This document shows positions 7,718 to 16,035 of a stretch of DNA of 64,000 nt, one piece after another (the first letter of the stretch is position 1; each line of letters starts with the position of its first letter). This DNA comes from Litoribacter ruber (GTDB lineage Bacteria; Bacteroidota; Bacteroidia; Cytophagales; Cyclobacteriaceae). The notes under the pieces are model-generated. The model saw nothing but the letters and a program-made list of their open reading frames with translations, was not told where the DNA came from and searched no databases. Location of the stretch: assembly GCF_018500185.1 (NCBI RefSeq), contig NZ_JAHBGI010000004.1, forward strand, positions 288,328 through 352,327, given 5' to 3'. The translations under genes were made by a program, and so were the position numbers.

Positions 7718-9421
7718 TCAATGATCATGCGCCTGGCCGGCACCTCTTGGAATCCGGATCTCCTGGATCATATCCTGCACTTTTTGGGGAGGTGCAGGGG
7801 TGGATTTTGAAACCGCATAGCAAACCACAAAATTGATCAGCATACCGAAGCTTCCGATTCCCTCAGGAGAAATGCCAAACCACCAGTTGTCGGAGCTTAC
7901 TGCCGCCTCGGAAAGTCCGAAGAGGTTTTGTCCAAATTTGAAGTAAATGATATAGGCTAGGGTGAATACCAGTCCTGAAACCATTCCCGCTATGGCTCCC
8001 TCCTTGTTCATTCGGGTGGAGAATATCCCCATGATGATGATCGGGAAGAAGGATGCTGCGGCAAGTCCGAACGCAAAGGCGACCACTTCTGCCACAAAGC
8101 CTGGAGGATTCACCCCGAAATACCCTGCAAACAAGACAGCTCCTGCTGCCGCTGCTCTGGCAATCCTAAGCTCATTTTTCTCCGACATTTCTGGTCGGAA
8201 GGTTCTGAATAGATCCCTCGAAACAGAGGTGCTGATCACCAACAACAAACCTGCTGCGGTTGACAAGGCCGCCGCCATACCACCAGCCGCTACCAGACCT
8301 ACAACCCAGTTTGGTAAATTTGCTATTTCGGGATTGGCCAATACCATGATGTCTTTATCAATGTACAGTTCGTTATCCATGGCATTTGCAGAATAATGGA
8401 CGATGCCGTCTGCATCCTTGTCATTCACCATGATCAGGTTGGTCTTGCTCCAGGTGTCCACCCAAGCCGGCAATTCATCGACAGGTTTGTTGGCCACGGT
8501 TTCAATGGTGTTGTAGATTCCAAAGGCAGCCACAGCAGGGGCCGTGGTGTATAGGATGGCAATGAATACCAGTGCATATCCTGCAGATAGTCTGGCGTCT
8601 TTTACTTTTGGCACAGTAAAGAACCGAACAATCACATGGGGAAGACCAGCGGTACCCACCATCAGGGCTAAAGTGATGGCGAAAATATCAGTCATGTCCT
8701 TTTGACCACTTGTATAGGCCGTAAAGCCAAGTTCGGTCAAGACACCATCCAGCTTATCCAAAAGGTGCGTGCCATCAGCAACGGTGTCCCCTAGTCCCAA
8801 CTGTGGGATAGGATTGCCTGTCAGCTGCATGGAAACAAAGATTGCGGGAACCATGTAAGCGAAAATCAACACGCAATATTGGGCCACCTGGGTGTAGGTG
8901 ATGCCTTTCATACCGCCCAAAACCGCATAAAAGAATACTATACACATCCCGATGATCACACCGGTATTGATATCCACTTCCAGGTATCGGGAGAATACAA
9001 TCCCCACACCCCTCATCTGACCGGCCACATAAGTGAAGGAGATGAAAAGCGCACAGATTACAGCCACCACTCTGGCCTTGTTGGAGTAATAGCGGTCCCC
9101 CACAAAGTCAGGGACAGTAAATTTCCCGAATTTCCGCAGGTAAGGAGCCAGTAAAAGTGCGAGTAGCACATAGCCTCCCGTCCAGCCCATGAGGTAAACT
9201 GAGCCGTCGTAACCTGCAAATGCGATGATGCCGGCCATTGAGATGAATGATGCCGCCGACATCCAATCAGCTGCTGTGGCCATTCCGTTGGCCAGTGGGG
9301 ATACGCCGCCGCCGGCTACGTAGAACTCCTTTGTAGATCCGGCTCGGGACCAAATGGCGATCCCGATGTAAACGGCGAAGGATATCCCCACCAAAATGTA
9401 TGTCCAAGTTAATATTTCCAT
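7718..9421 (-). CDS. Sodium:solute symporter, VC_2705 / ActP-like subfamily (acetate-type permease)
   Basis: A 567-residue polytopic SSS-family permease. It opens with MEILTWTYILVGISFAVYIG, then TAADWMSAASFISMAG and FAGYDGSVYLMGW, typical of the ActP/VC_2705 branch, and contains the sodium-site stretch MAAALSTAAGLLLVISTSVS. The large central insert (about 290-370) and the preceding DUF4212 gene match the two-component VC_2705 symporter type. The family moves short carboxylates such as acetate with Na+; the substrate here is inferred from acs and the CrbS-like sensor nearby. The ATG is at 9419-9421, 39 bases after the DUF4212 stop. The C-terminal tail ends in a short His-rich sequence (AHDH). 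Confidence 0.93.
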   Translation of the reverse strand: MEILTWTYILVGISFAVYIGIAIWSRAGSTKEFYVAGGGVSPLANGMATAADWMSAASFISMAGIIAFAGYDGSVYLMGWTGGYVLLALLLAPYLRKFGKFTVPDFVGDRYYSNKARVVAVICALFISFTYVAGQMRGVGIVFSRYLEVDINTGVIIGMCIVFFYAVLGGMKGITYTQVAQYCVLIFAYMVPAIFVSMQLTGNPIPQLGLGDTVADGTHLLDKLDGVLTELGFTAYTSGQKDMTDIFAITLALMVGTAGLPHVIVRFFTVPKVKDARLSAGYALVFIAILYTTAPAVAAFGIYNTIETVANKPVDELPAWVDTWSKTNLIMVNDKDADGIVHYSANAMDNELYIDKDIMVLANPEIANLPNWVVGLVAAGGMAAALSTAAGLLLVISTSVSRDLFRTFRPEMSEKNELRIARAAAAGAVLFAGYFGVNPPGFVAEVVAFAFGLAAASFFPIIIMGIFSTRMNKEGAIAGMVSGLVFTLAYIIYFKFGQNLFGLSEAAVSSDNWWFGISPEGIGSFGMLINFVVCYAVSKSTPAPPQKVQDMIQEIRIPRGAGQAHDH

Positions 9422-9460
9422 GATTTCTTGTAATTAGGTTATTTCAGATTGGGTTAGGGA

Positions 9461-9748
9461 CTATTTTTCGTTTACATCAAATTCTTTGTCCAGTTTATTC
9501 ATGCGGTAGACATAAATGAATATGAGGACGACAAATGCGTAAATGGAGCCCTGTTGGGCAAACCAGAAGCCCAGTTTGAACCCACCCATGCGGATTTCAT
9601 TGAGCGGTTCCACGAGTAGGATGCCGAACCCGAAGGATACCACAAACCACACTGCGAGGAGGTAGAGGAGGGTTTTGAGATTCTTTTTCCAATAAGCCTT
9701 AGCGGAAAGGTCTTTTGGAGTTTCTTTTTCGATTGTTTTAGGTGTCAT
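9461..9748 (-). CDS. DUF4212 small symporter subunit
   Basis: A 95-residue membrane protein with a charged N-terminus (MTPKTIEKETPKDLSAKAYWKK), two hydrophobic helices (about 27-47 and 65-85) and a charged C-terminus. Size, topology, the sequence GFKLGFWFAQQGSIYAFV and direct placement before a VC_2705-type symporter identify it as DUF4212 (Na_symport_sm), the small partner of that symporter. It lies 12 bases after the porin gene, so porin, DUF4212 and symporter form one transport operon. Confidence 0.93.
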   Translation of the reverse strand: MTPKTIEKETPKDLSAKAYWKKNLKTLLYLLAVWFVVSFGFGILLVEPLNEIRMGGFKLGFWFAQQGSIYAFVVLIFIYVYRMNKLDKEFDVNEK

Positions 9749-9760
9749 GCTATTTTGGGA

Positions 9761-11206
9761 TTAGAGGAAAATATGTGTTTGAAGGATCCATTCGCCGGCG
9801 GCGCTGGATTTCCTGTAATTTTCAAATATGGGTCTTTGGCTGTATTGAAGCGTGACCTTGGCCTGATGGGCATTTATATAATAGTTGAGCCCCAAATCAT
9901 ATTGCCAGGTAGTATCTTCAAAGTATTGGAAATTTTTGTGGGTCAAAGCCCCGTAAGGCTGGAGCTTGCCTTTATCGCCTAGTAATTGTTTTGGTAGAAG
10001 GAAGCCTGCATTGGCGTAAAATATATTGCCGGTACCGATTGTGGGTTGGGCGTTTCCGGGGCCATTTTGGGAGGTGCCTCCAAATCCCACGTTCATTATC
10101 CCAACGTTTCTCATGTAGTTGGGGCCAAAATCATAATTGTAATATACTGCATAGGCAGTTAGGGCTGTTCCGGAGGCGCTGGAAAAGGGCAAATCCAGAA
10201 AGACATCTAAGCTGGCCAAGGAGATGTCGTGAAACTGCTGCTCCCCGCTGCCATTGGCCGAACTGGTCGCCTTGGGGTGGTGGTGCCAGCCCGCTCCGAT
10301 GTTGAAAACCTTTTTGGTGCCCAGGTAGCTGCCTACAAAAAAGGGCAGCTTGTTGTTTTCCTTTTCAAAAAACTGGTAAGCAATGTATCCCTGCGTGGCC
10401 CAGTGGTCATTGGCGATATTGGCGGCAATGGGTCTTTGGGTGGCTTCATCGTATCGTCCCCCATTTCCCACCGAAAATGGCTTGTTTAGCGCAAGTCTAT
10501 AGTCCCATTTTCCAATCTGGCCCTTAGCATAAAAACCAAATTGGCGGGCAAATTGGTCAGTAAGTTCAATTAGGGGCCAGTTGAAAATCGGGGCGTCAAT
10601 GGTCATGAAGTTTAGGGTGCTTTGGCTGGTCATTCTGGATATGCCGTTCCAATAGTGCAACCCCATGCCCATGTAGAGTTGGTCGGTGATTTTGTATTCG
10701 GTCCAGATGTCGTGAAAAAACAGCTGTGGCTTCTTGGCCGATAAACCGATGGCGCTGCCTTCCCCGGTTTCAGGGTTGACCGATACAGGAATGTTGCCGG
10801 GATTGCCGGTCATGCCGCCACCAGGCACTCCGCCGTTAATAAAAGTCTGGTTGTTGATGCCCCAATGGGTGAGGATCAAGAATCTTGGAGAAATTTCGGC
10901 ATAGGCCAAAACTCTAGCTCTGCGGATACCGATGTCGGTGGATTGTCTGGATGGTCGCCCATCTACGGAGACTGTGCCCGGATTGTTTTCCGTCACTCGG
11001 GCCCACATCTGGTTCCAAAATAGGAAACGGATGTATTTGGAGCCATCATCGCTCAGTTTTAAGGTTAGCGGCTTGTAGGTGTGATCCACGAAATCCCCGG
11101 ACTTGATGTACTCGGTCGGAAGTGGAAGTGTGTCCTGAGCCTTAGTGGTAAGACATAGCCCGAACATGAATACCATGCCGCTAAGCAGGTATTTGATAGG
11201 TATCAT
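9761..11206 (-). CDS. Outer-membrane porin
   Basis: A 481-residue exported protein. The signal peptide (MIPIKYLLSGMVFMFGLCLT, cleavage after TKAQ) is followed by a sequence of alternating aromatic and polar residues typical of a large beta-barrel, ending with an aromatic residue (THIFL). Segments such as QLFFHDIWTEYKITDQLYMG and IGKWDYRLALNKPFSVG resemble phosphate-selective-porin-like (OprP/OprO-type) barrels of Bacteroidota. It is the first gene of the DUF4212-symporter operon, so it is probably the outer-membrane entry route for the same small carboxylate, most likely acetate. Specificity cannot be read from sequence. The ATG is at 11204-11206. Confidence 0.85.
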   Translation of the reverse strand: MIPIKYLLSGMVFMFGLCLTTKAQDTLPLPTEYIKSGDFVDHTYKPLTLKLSDDGSKYIRFLFWNQMWARVTENNPGTVSVDGRPSRQSTDIGIRRARVLAYAEISPRFLILTHWGINNQTFINGGVPGGGMTGNPGNIPVSVNPETGEGSAIGLSAKKPQLFFHDIWTEYKITDQLYMGMGLHYWNGISRMTSQSTLNFMTIDAPIFNWPLIELTDQFARQFGFYAKGQIGKWDYRLALNKPFSVGNGGRYDEATQRPIAANIANDHWATQGYIAYQFFEKENNKLPFFVGSYLGTKKVFNIGAGWHHHPKATSSANGSGEQQFHDISLASLDVFLDLPFSSASGTALTAYAVYYNYDFGPNYMRNVGIMNVGFGGTSQNGPGNAQPTIGTGNIFYANAGFLLPKQLLGDKGKLQPYGALTHKNFQYFEDTTWQYDLGLNYYINAHQAKVTLQYSQRPIFENYRKSSAAGEWILQTHIFL

Positions 11207-11234
11207 TGTATTTTGGGTTTTTGTATTACGCTTT

Positions 11235-11245
11235 GCCCGGGCCCG
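11235..11245. promoter_or_regulatory. GC-rich palindromic block upstream of the porin operon
   Basis: GCCCGGGCCCG holds two overlapping 8-bp palindromes in an otherwise very AT-rich 140-bp leader, about 30 bases before the porin start. It could be an operator or a hairpin base in the 5' leader. No clear TAnnTTTG box was found on the minus strand here. Confidence 0.25.
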
Positions 11246-11346
11246 AACAATTCGCTTGAACTAATTTGAGAAGTTGGAAAGAGAAAGAAAAACTGTGTGT
11301 ATATTTCTGTTAAAAAATTATATATAAAAGTATAAAATTCTGAATT

Positions 11347-11766
11347 TTAATTTTTAAAACGCTCCCATTTAATCACCATAAATTTGTCTCCAAGCTCTGT
11401 GATCAACATTCCTGTATCGGTCAAATTGGCCTTGTCGCTCATGAAATTGATAAGTTCTTTATGATTTAGCACTTTGTAAGTGGGTCTGTAGTCGGTATTT
11501 TCAGGAGCTTTAATCTTGTACTGCTTCACCCAGTTCATGACCGAAACATGGCTTACTCCCAATATTCTTTCGATTTCCCTATAGCTGATGCCCTCAATGT
11601 AAAGCTGCAAAGCTTTGACGACATAGTATTTGTCAATGGATTTGCCGATCTTGTTAACGGAGAAATAATAATTGCATTTCTTGCACTTATAGCGCTGTCT
11701 GCCTCCTGAAAAGCCACTTTTGACGACTTTTTGGTTTTCGCATTTGGGACACTGGGGGTTTTCCAT
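11347..11766 (-). CDS. Zinc-ribbon/HTH protein related to the IS1 InsA end (orphan, probably a regulator)
   Basis: A 139-residue protein. The N-terminus holds a zinc ribbon (CPKC at about 6-9 and CKKC at about 28-31), followed by a helix-turn-helix (GISYREIERILGVSHVSVMN, about 70-90) as in the DNA-binding half of IS1/IS1595-type transposases. The last 50 residues (KELINFMSDK, TGMLITELGDKF) are not a DDE domain, and no partner transposase, terminal inverted repeats or target duplications are visible around it. It is therefore probably a domesticated DNA-binding protein. It lies just upstream of, and in the same direction as, the acetate-transport operon, 140 bases away, so it could regulate that operon. 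The ATG at 11764-11766 is preferred over a TTG one codon earlier. Confidence 0.75.
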   Translation of the reverse strand: MENPQCPKCENQKVVKSGFSGGRQRYKCKKCNYYFSVNKIGKSIDKYYVVKALQLYIEGISYREIERILGVSHVSVMNWVKQYKIKAPENTDYRPTYKVLNHKELINFMSDKANLTDTGMLITELGDKFMVIKWERFKN

Positions 11767-12123
11767 CAATCGATTTATTTAAGATATACTAATTTAGCGA
11801 AAGTATACTATTTTAGCAATAAGTTAAGGGTGTTTTTAATTTAAGAGATAAATACCATATAAAAATCTGTAATTCGAGCTAAATGTTTCCTTATTGAGAA
11901 GATAAGTTGAAAGGCTGCAAAATTTAAACTTAATGGTTGTTTTTAAAGGTATGTTGAAAAATTATTAATGGATATTTTACTTCTGATTATGGTGGAAAGA
12001 GTAGGGACTTAGGGAGGATGAATATTAATTTTACGGTGCTTAGATTTTTGATCGTCAACTTGTTGTATCTTTAATAGGGGTTGCTGAAATTTGGTAGTCA
12101 ACTCCAGTGAACTTTAATTTTGC
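11767..12123. other. AT-rich intergenic region between divergent genes
   Basis: 357 bases without a credible ORF or RNA gene. It must hold the promoter of the zinc-ribbon HTH gene (leftward), and at its right end it contains a full TTTG/TAnnTTTG promoter for the SRPBCC gene. No inverted repeats or IS ends were seen. Confidence 0.6.
12090..12122 (+). promoter_or_regulatory. Bacteroidota promoter of the SRPBCC gene
   Basis: TTTG at 12090-12093, 21 bases, then TAATTTTG at 12115-12122, matching the -33/-7 consensus of this phylum. The ATG starts at 12124, so transcription would begin at or just inside the start codon. Confidence 0.6.
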
Positions 12124-12555
12124 ATGACAATACGAACCGAAATTTTGATTAATGCCTCCAAGGAAAAGGTATGGGATGTCTTGACTAATTTTGAAGGGTA
12201 TAGCATATGGAATCCTTTCATTATTGAAAGCCATGGGAAACCAATTGAGGGGAGCTATCTTACCAATACCATGGTAAGTTGTGATGGAACTATGACATTT
12301 AAACCCAAAATACTCAAGATGGAAAAGTATCGCTATTTTGATTGGATGGGGAAGCTGATTTTTAAAGGCTTATTTGACGGTCACCATTATTTTGAAATAG
12401 TAGAGCTCGGAGCAAATCAGGTAAAGGTTGTTCATGGGGAGAATTTTTCCGGATTGCTGGCAGGTTTGATTTTGAAGAAGATCGGAAATGATACTCGAGA
12501 CAATTTTATAAAAATGAACTTGGCCTTAAAAGCTGAAGCCGAAAGTTTGGTGTAA
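12124..12555 (+). CDS. SRPBCC (START/Bet v1-like) domain protein
   Basis: A 143-residue cytoplasmic protein with the hallmarks of the SRPBCC fold: an opening strand TIRTEILINASKEKVWDVL, then NFEGYSIWNPF (the W-NP motif common in polyketide-cyclase-like members), central strands and a long C-terminal helix (RDNFIKMNLALKAEAES). The family binds hydrophobic ligands in a helix-grip cavity; no ligand can be predicted here. It stands alone with its own promoter and precedes a toxin-antitoxin pair. Confidence 0.85.
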   Translation: MTIRTEILINASKEKVWDVLTNFEGYSIWNPFIIESHGKPIEGSYLTNTMVSCDGTMTFKPKILKMEKYRYFDWMGKLIFKGLFDGHHYFEIVELGANQVKVVHGENFSGLLAGLILKKIGNDTRDNFIKMNLALKAEAESLV

Positions 12556-12574
12556 TATAATGATTTACTTATGC

Positions 12575-12605
12575 TTGTGGTTTACGTATAAAATAAATAA
12601 ATTTG
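12575..12605 (+). promoter_or_regulatory. Promoter of the DUF6364-PIN module
   Basis: TTG at 12575-12577, 20 bases, TAAATTTG at 12598-12605: a good match to the Bacteroidota -33/-7 consensus. The antitoxin ATG is 25 bases downstream. Confidence 0.65.
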
Positions 12606-12629
12606 TAGTATGACTTAGCCAGATGTATT

Positions 12630-12884
12630 ATGGATTCCAAAATCACACTTTCTTTCAACAAAAGTACTATCGAAAAAGCCAAAGCTTTTGCGGAAGCCAA
12701 TAACATAAGCCTTTCAAGGCTTACTGAGTTTTTGTATGCCCAGATTACCTCAGGGGACTACAAAAGTCTTGATGACTTGCCAGTAGCCGATTGGGTAAAT
12801 ATGTTATCGGAAGGCCAAGCTGAGTATCATACTAAAGCCAATCGCAAATCGGTCAAGGATGAGTTTTTTAAATCCCGCAAATGA
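12630..12884 (+). CDS. DUF6364-type antitoxin
   Basis: An 84-residue protein opening MDSKITLSFNKSTIEKAKAF, a ribbon-helix-helix-like DNA-binding N-terminus (short strand TLSF, then two helices), with a charged, probably disordered C-terminus (KANRKSVKDEFFKSRK) that would bind the toxin. It overlaps the PIN gene by four bases (ATGA at 12881-12884). Gene order and sizes match the DUF6364-PIN toxin-antitoxin pairs common in Bacteroidota. Confidence 0.85.
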   Translation: MDSKITLSFNKSTIEKAKAFAEANNISLSRLTEFLYAQITSGDYKSLDDLPVADWVNMLSEGQAEYHTKANRKSVKDEFFKSRK

Positions 12885-13294
12885 AAATCTTTCTTGATGC
12901 CTGCGTACTTGTTTCGGTTTTGAATCAGGAGTATCCATTGTACAGTTATTCCTCACGGATTCTTAGCCTTCAAGATAACCCCAGGTTTCAAGTTTATACT
13001 TCCCCGATTTGCCTGGCAATTGCATTTTATTTTTCAGAGAAAAAGAGTGGGAGAGTAGTTGCCAAAAAAAAGCTTGCGTTGCTTTCCTCCAAGATCAAAA
13101 TTGCTGGTGTAGATCATGATGTGGTAAGGAAGGCAAGTGAGGATAAATCGGTGGAAGATTTTGAAGATGGTTTGGAATATTATGCAGCTTTAAAAGCTGG
13201 GTGCAAAGTTATTGTGACCGAAAACCAAAATGATTTCTATTTCTCAAAACTGGAGATTACTGGAAGTAGGGAGTTTTTGAGAAGTTATTTCTAA
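12881..13294 (+). CDS. PIN-domain ribonuclease toxin
   Basis: A 137-residue PIN domain. The first metal-binding Asp is at position 6 (MKIFLDACVLVSVL). Further acidic residues occur in FSEKK, in VEDFEDGLEYYAAL and in the C-terminal TENQNDFYFS, matching the PIN acidic cluster. PIN toxins are Mg-dependent endoribonucleases that inhibit translation (VapC-like). It is translationally coupled to the upstream antitoxin. Target RNA unknown. Confidence 0.88.
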   Translation: MKIFLDACVLVSVLNQEYPLYSYSSRILSLQDNPRFQVYTSPICLAIAFYFSEKKSGRVVAKKKLALLSSKIKIAGVDHDVVRKASEDKSVEDFEDGLEYYAALKAGCKVIVTENQNDFYFSKLEITGSREFLRSYF

Positions 13295-13314
13295 GAAGGA
13301 TATTAAACCTCTGA

Positions 13315-14247
13315 CTACCAATATCGATAACTTCTTCGCCTATGTCTCAACAACCAGTTATCCCAAATATCGTGGGTAAGGTAAATCTCCATGCCTAGAT
13401 TGAAAGTCATGAAGCCGTCATACCGGTTTTCCAGACCGCTACCTCTCCTGATGCGCCCTCCATTTGCCTCTATAGCCTCCAGATCGGGTTCTCCAAACCT
13501 GTTCATGAAATTAGGGTTGCGGATAGACATTATAAGCCGCATTTCGCTTCCGTTTTCACCAGCTCTATAGTCTTCAATAAGTTCTTCGTAAAAGCCGCTT
13601 ACATTATAAGCACTCACGTCGTCAAGATAATCAGTGAGGGTAAACCTATAATTGGCCTCCAAAAACATATCCACCCATGGGGTAATTTTATATTTTACCC
13701 CTACACCCATCGGAAATGTTAGCACGGCAGCAGAATAAGCCTCTCCCTCAGTTCGCAAGGGCCGAAGGGCGACCCATTCGTTGCGGTAATAACCGTATGG
13801 ATTATTACTGCTGACTCCCAGGCCTGCGAAAATATAAGGGTTGAGAAAAGATCGGTTATGGCTGTATAACTTTACGGGCTTGAGGTAATATTCCACTAAG
13901 GCGGCCCCTTCAAAATTCCTCGCCCTGAAGTTGAGGTTTCGGGGAGTCCGCATGCTTCGGGGGTCGGCAAGCTTGTCATCACCGGAGATCTGGTAGAAAG
14001 TAAGGTCGAATCTGGCCCTTAACCTGGTGCCAAAGGTATATTTGGCCGATACGGCAACATTGTAGTCCGGCTGAATGCCTTCATTGTATTTCCACAAGGA
14101 ATAAAGCTCTCCGAAATATTGCGTGGGACCGGCATGGATGGCTATAGACCATGGGTCTTCAAACTTGAAGCGGTAAAGGCTTTGCCCGAATGCATCCTGT
14201 AAACAGAGAGGAAGCAGCAACAAAAAAATAGCTAATGCCCTTTTCAT
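13315..14247 (-). CDS. Outer-membrane beta-barrel protein (DUF6089-like)
   Basis: A 310-residue exported protein. Starting at the ATG 14245-14247 the N-terminus MKRALAIFLLLLPLCLQDAFG is a clear signal peptide; the TTG at 14280 would put 11 unlikely residues before it. The mature part alternates hydrophobic/aromatic strands (WSIAIHAGPTQYFGEL, VSAKYTFGTRLRARFDLTFY, YKITPWVDMFLEANYRFTLT) and ends with MTFNLGMEIYLTHDIWDNW and a basic tail, as in DUF6089-type OmpA-like small barrels of Bacteroidota. Function unknown. It is convergent with the PIN toxin gene. Confidence 0.78.
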   Translation of the reverse strand: MKRALAIFLLLLPLCLQDAFGQSLYRFKFEDPWSIAIHAGPTQYFGELYSLWKYNEGIQPDYNVAVSAKYTFGTRLRARFDLTFYQISGDDKLADPRSMRTPRNLNFRARNFEGAALVEYYLKPVKLYSHNRSFLNPYIFAGLGVSSNNPYGYYRNEWVALRPLRTEGEAYSAAVLTFPMGVGVKYKITPWVDMFLEANYRFTLTDYLDDVSAYNVSGFYEELIEDYRAGENGSEMRLIMSIRNPNFMNRFGEPDLEAIEANGGRIRRGSGLENRYDGFMTFNLGMEIYLTHDIWDNWLLRHRRRSYRYW

Positions 14248-14480
14248 TCTCTTAAAAATTTCCACCCACTTCAATGACAAACAATTGTTAATAAAGATAT
14301 TATATAATTCTGAAAGTTGCTCGAAAATATGAACAAAAATGGATTAAAAGCTATTACCAATGATAAAATTTGGGAAATAATTTAAAATATAAGGGAAGGT
14401 TGTTGAAAGGCAGGATATTTGAATATTTGCTTCCTGCATGTACACTTTTCAATTTTTTCCAAATATCCTTAAGATTTACT

Positions 14481-14488
14481 TAATTTTG
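14481..14488 (+). promoter_or_regulatory. -7 box of the GNAT-nitrilase/kds operon
   Basis: TAATTTTG ends 4 bases before the ATG at 14493. No TTTG occurs at the expected -33 position, only a T-run. If used, transcription starts at about the first base of the start codon (leaderless). Confidence 0.4.
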
Positions 14489-14492
14489 AACC

Positions 14493-16034
14493 ATGAGTAA
14501 GCAAAAAGAAGAATTAGAACATCGGCTTAAACTCCGAAATATTAAGCTTTCTGATTATAATGATATCCGGGACATCATGACCTCCATCTACAAAAACCAG
14601 GGTGGGGCATGGACAAAGGAAGAACTTAAAAACCAACTGAAGGCCTTTCCGGAAGGCCAAATTTGTATTGAGGACAACGGGAAGGTGGTTGCGGCCGCCC
14701 TCAGTCTAATTGTGGATTATTCCAAATTCGGGGATAACCATACTTATGATCAAATCACGGGTTATGGGAAATTTGATACCCATGACGACAATGGGGACAC
14801 CCTTTACGGGACCGACGTTTTTGTAGACAAGGAATACCGAGGAATGAGGCTTGGACGAAGGCTTTATGATGCAAGAAAAGAGCTTTGTGAAAACCTGAAC
14901 CTTCGCTCCATCATTGCGGGTGGCAGAATCCCGGGCTACAGCAAATATGCTGATCAGATGACTCCAAGGAAATATATCGACTTGGTCAAAAACAAGGAGA
15001 TATTCGACCCAGTGTTGTCTTTCCAAATCGCCAATGAATTTCACGTAAGAAAGGTGATCACCAAATACCTTCCCGAGGATACCGATAGCCGGGCCTATGC
15101 GACTTTGCTCGAGTGGATCAATATTTATTACGAAAAGGAGGAAAAACTTATCGGTAATAAAAAGTCCATCGTAAGGCTCGGTCTGGTGCAGTGGAAAATG
15201 CGTCGTTTCAACAATGTGGATGACTTGATGCAGCAGGTGGAGTTTTTTGTGGATACGGTGTCGGGCTACAAATCTGATTTCTGCCTTTTGCCGGAATTCT
15301 TCAACGCACCGCTTTTGGCTGAGTTTAACGACATGGATGCCTCTGAGGCCATCCGTAACTTGGCCGATTACACGGAGGAAATCGTCACCAGAATGCGGGA
15401 TCTGGCGCTATCCTACAATGTTAATATCATAGCAGGTAGTATGCCTGAATATGACGGTAAGAAGCTTCGGAATGTGTCCTACCTCTGCCGTCGTGACGGT
15501 ACGGTGGATAAACAGTATAAATTGCATATCACTCCGGATGAACAGGCCTATTGGGGACTTCAGGGGGGTAATGGGATCAAGGTTTTTGATACAGATGCCG
15601 GAAGGATCGGGATTCTGATTTGCTATGATGTGGAATTCCCGGAACTGGGAAGGATATTGGCCGAGCAGGAAATGGATATCTTGTTTGTGCCATTCTGGAC
15701 GGATACCAAAAACGCCTTCCTCAGGGTAAGCACCTGTGCGAAAGCCCGTGCTGTGGAAAATGAATGTTATGTAGCCATCACCGGTTCGGTGGGTAACCTG
15801 CCAAGAGTGGAGAATATGGATATACAGCACTCGCAGGCTTCCATATTTTCACCTTCAGATTTCTCATTTCCCCATGATGCGGTCATTGCCGAGGCATCTT
15901 TGAATACTGAAACCACCATCGTGGCGGATGTTGATCTTGATTTGCTTACTAAATTGAGAAAAGCGGGGAGTGTGAGAAACCTGGAGCAAAGAAGGCTGGA
16001 CTTATATTCCATCCATTGGAAGAAAAACAAATAA
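14493..16034 (+). CDS. GNAT acetyltransferase-carbon-nitrogen hydrolase fusion
   Basis: A 513-residue two-domain protein. Residues about 15-190 are a GNAT domain, with the acetyl-CoA loop region DVFVDKEYRGMRLGRRLYDA. Residues about 220-505 are a nitrilase-superfamily amidase with the catalytic triad in place: Glu in CLLPEFFN, Lys in QYKLHITPDE and Cys in GILICYDVEFPE. GNAT-CN-hydrolase fusions are known in many bacteria but their substrate is unassigned; an N-acetyl transfer plus deamidation or deacylation is plausible. It is separated by one base from kdsC, so it is co-expressed with Kdo synthesis. An outer-envelope link is possible but unproven. Confidence 0.9.
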   Translation: MSKQKEELEHRLKLRNIKLSDYNDIRDIMTSIYKNQGGAWTKEELKNQLKAFPEGQICIEDNGKVVAAALSLIVDYSKFGDNHTYDQITGYGKFDTHDDNGDTLYGTDVFVDKEYRGMRLGRRLYDARKELCENLNLRSIIAGGRIPGYSKYADQMTPRKYIDLVKNKEIFDPVLSFQIANEFHVRKVITKYLPEDTDSRAYATLLEWINIYYEKEEKLIGNKKSIVRLGLVQWKMRRFNNVDDLMQQVEFFVDTVSGYKSDFCLLPEFFNAPLLAEFNDMDASEAIRNLADYTEEIVTRMRDLALSYNVNIIAGSMPEYDGKKLRNVSYLCRRDGTVDKQYKLHITPDEQAYWGLQGGNGIKVFDTDAGRIGILICYDVEFPELGRILAEQEMDILFVPFWTDTKNAFLRVSTCAKARAVENECYVAITGSVGNLPRVENMDIQHSQASIFSPSDFSFPHDAVIAEASLNTETTIVADVDLDLLTKLRKAGSVRNLEQRRLDLYSIHWKKNK

Positions 16035-16035
16035 C

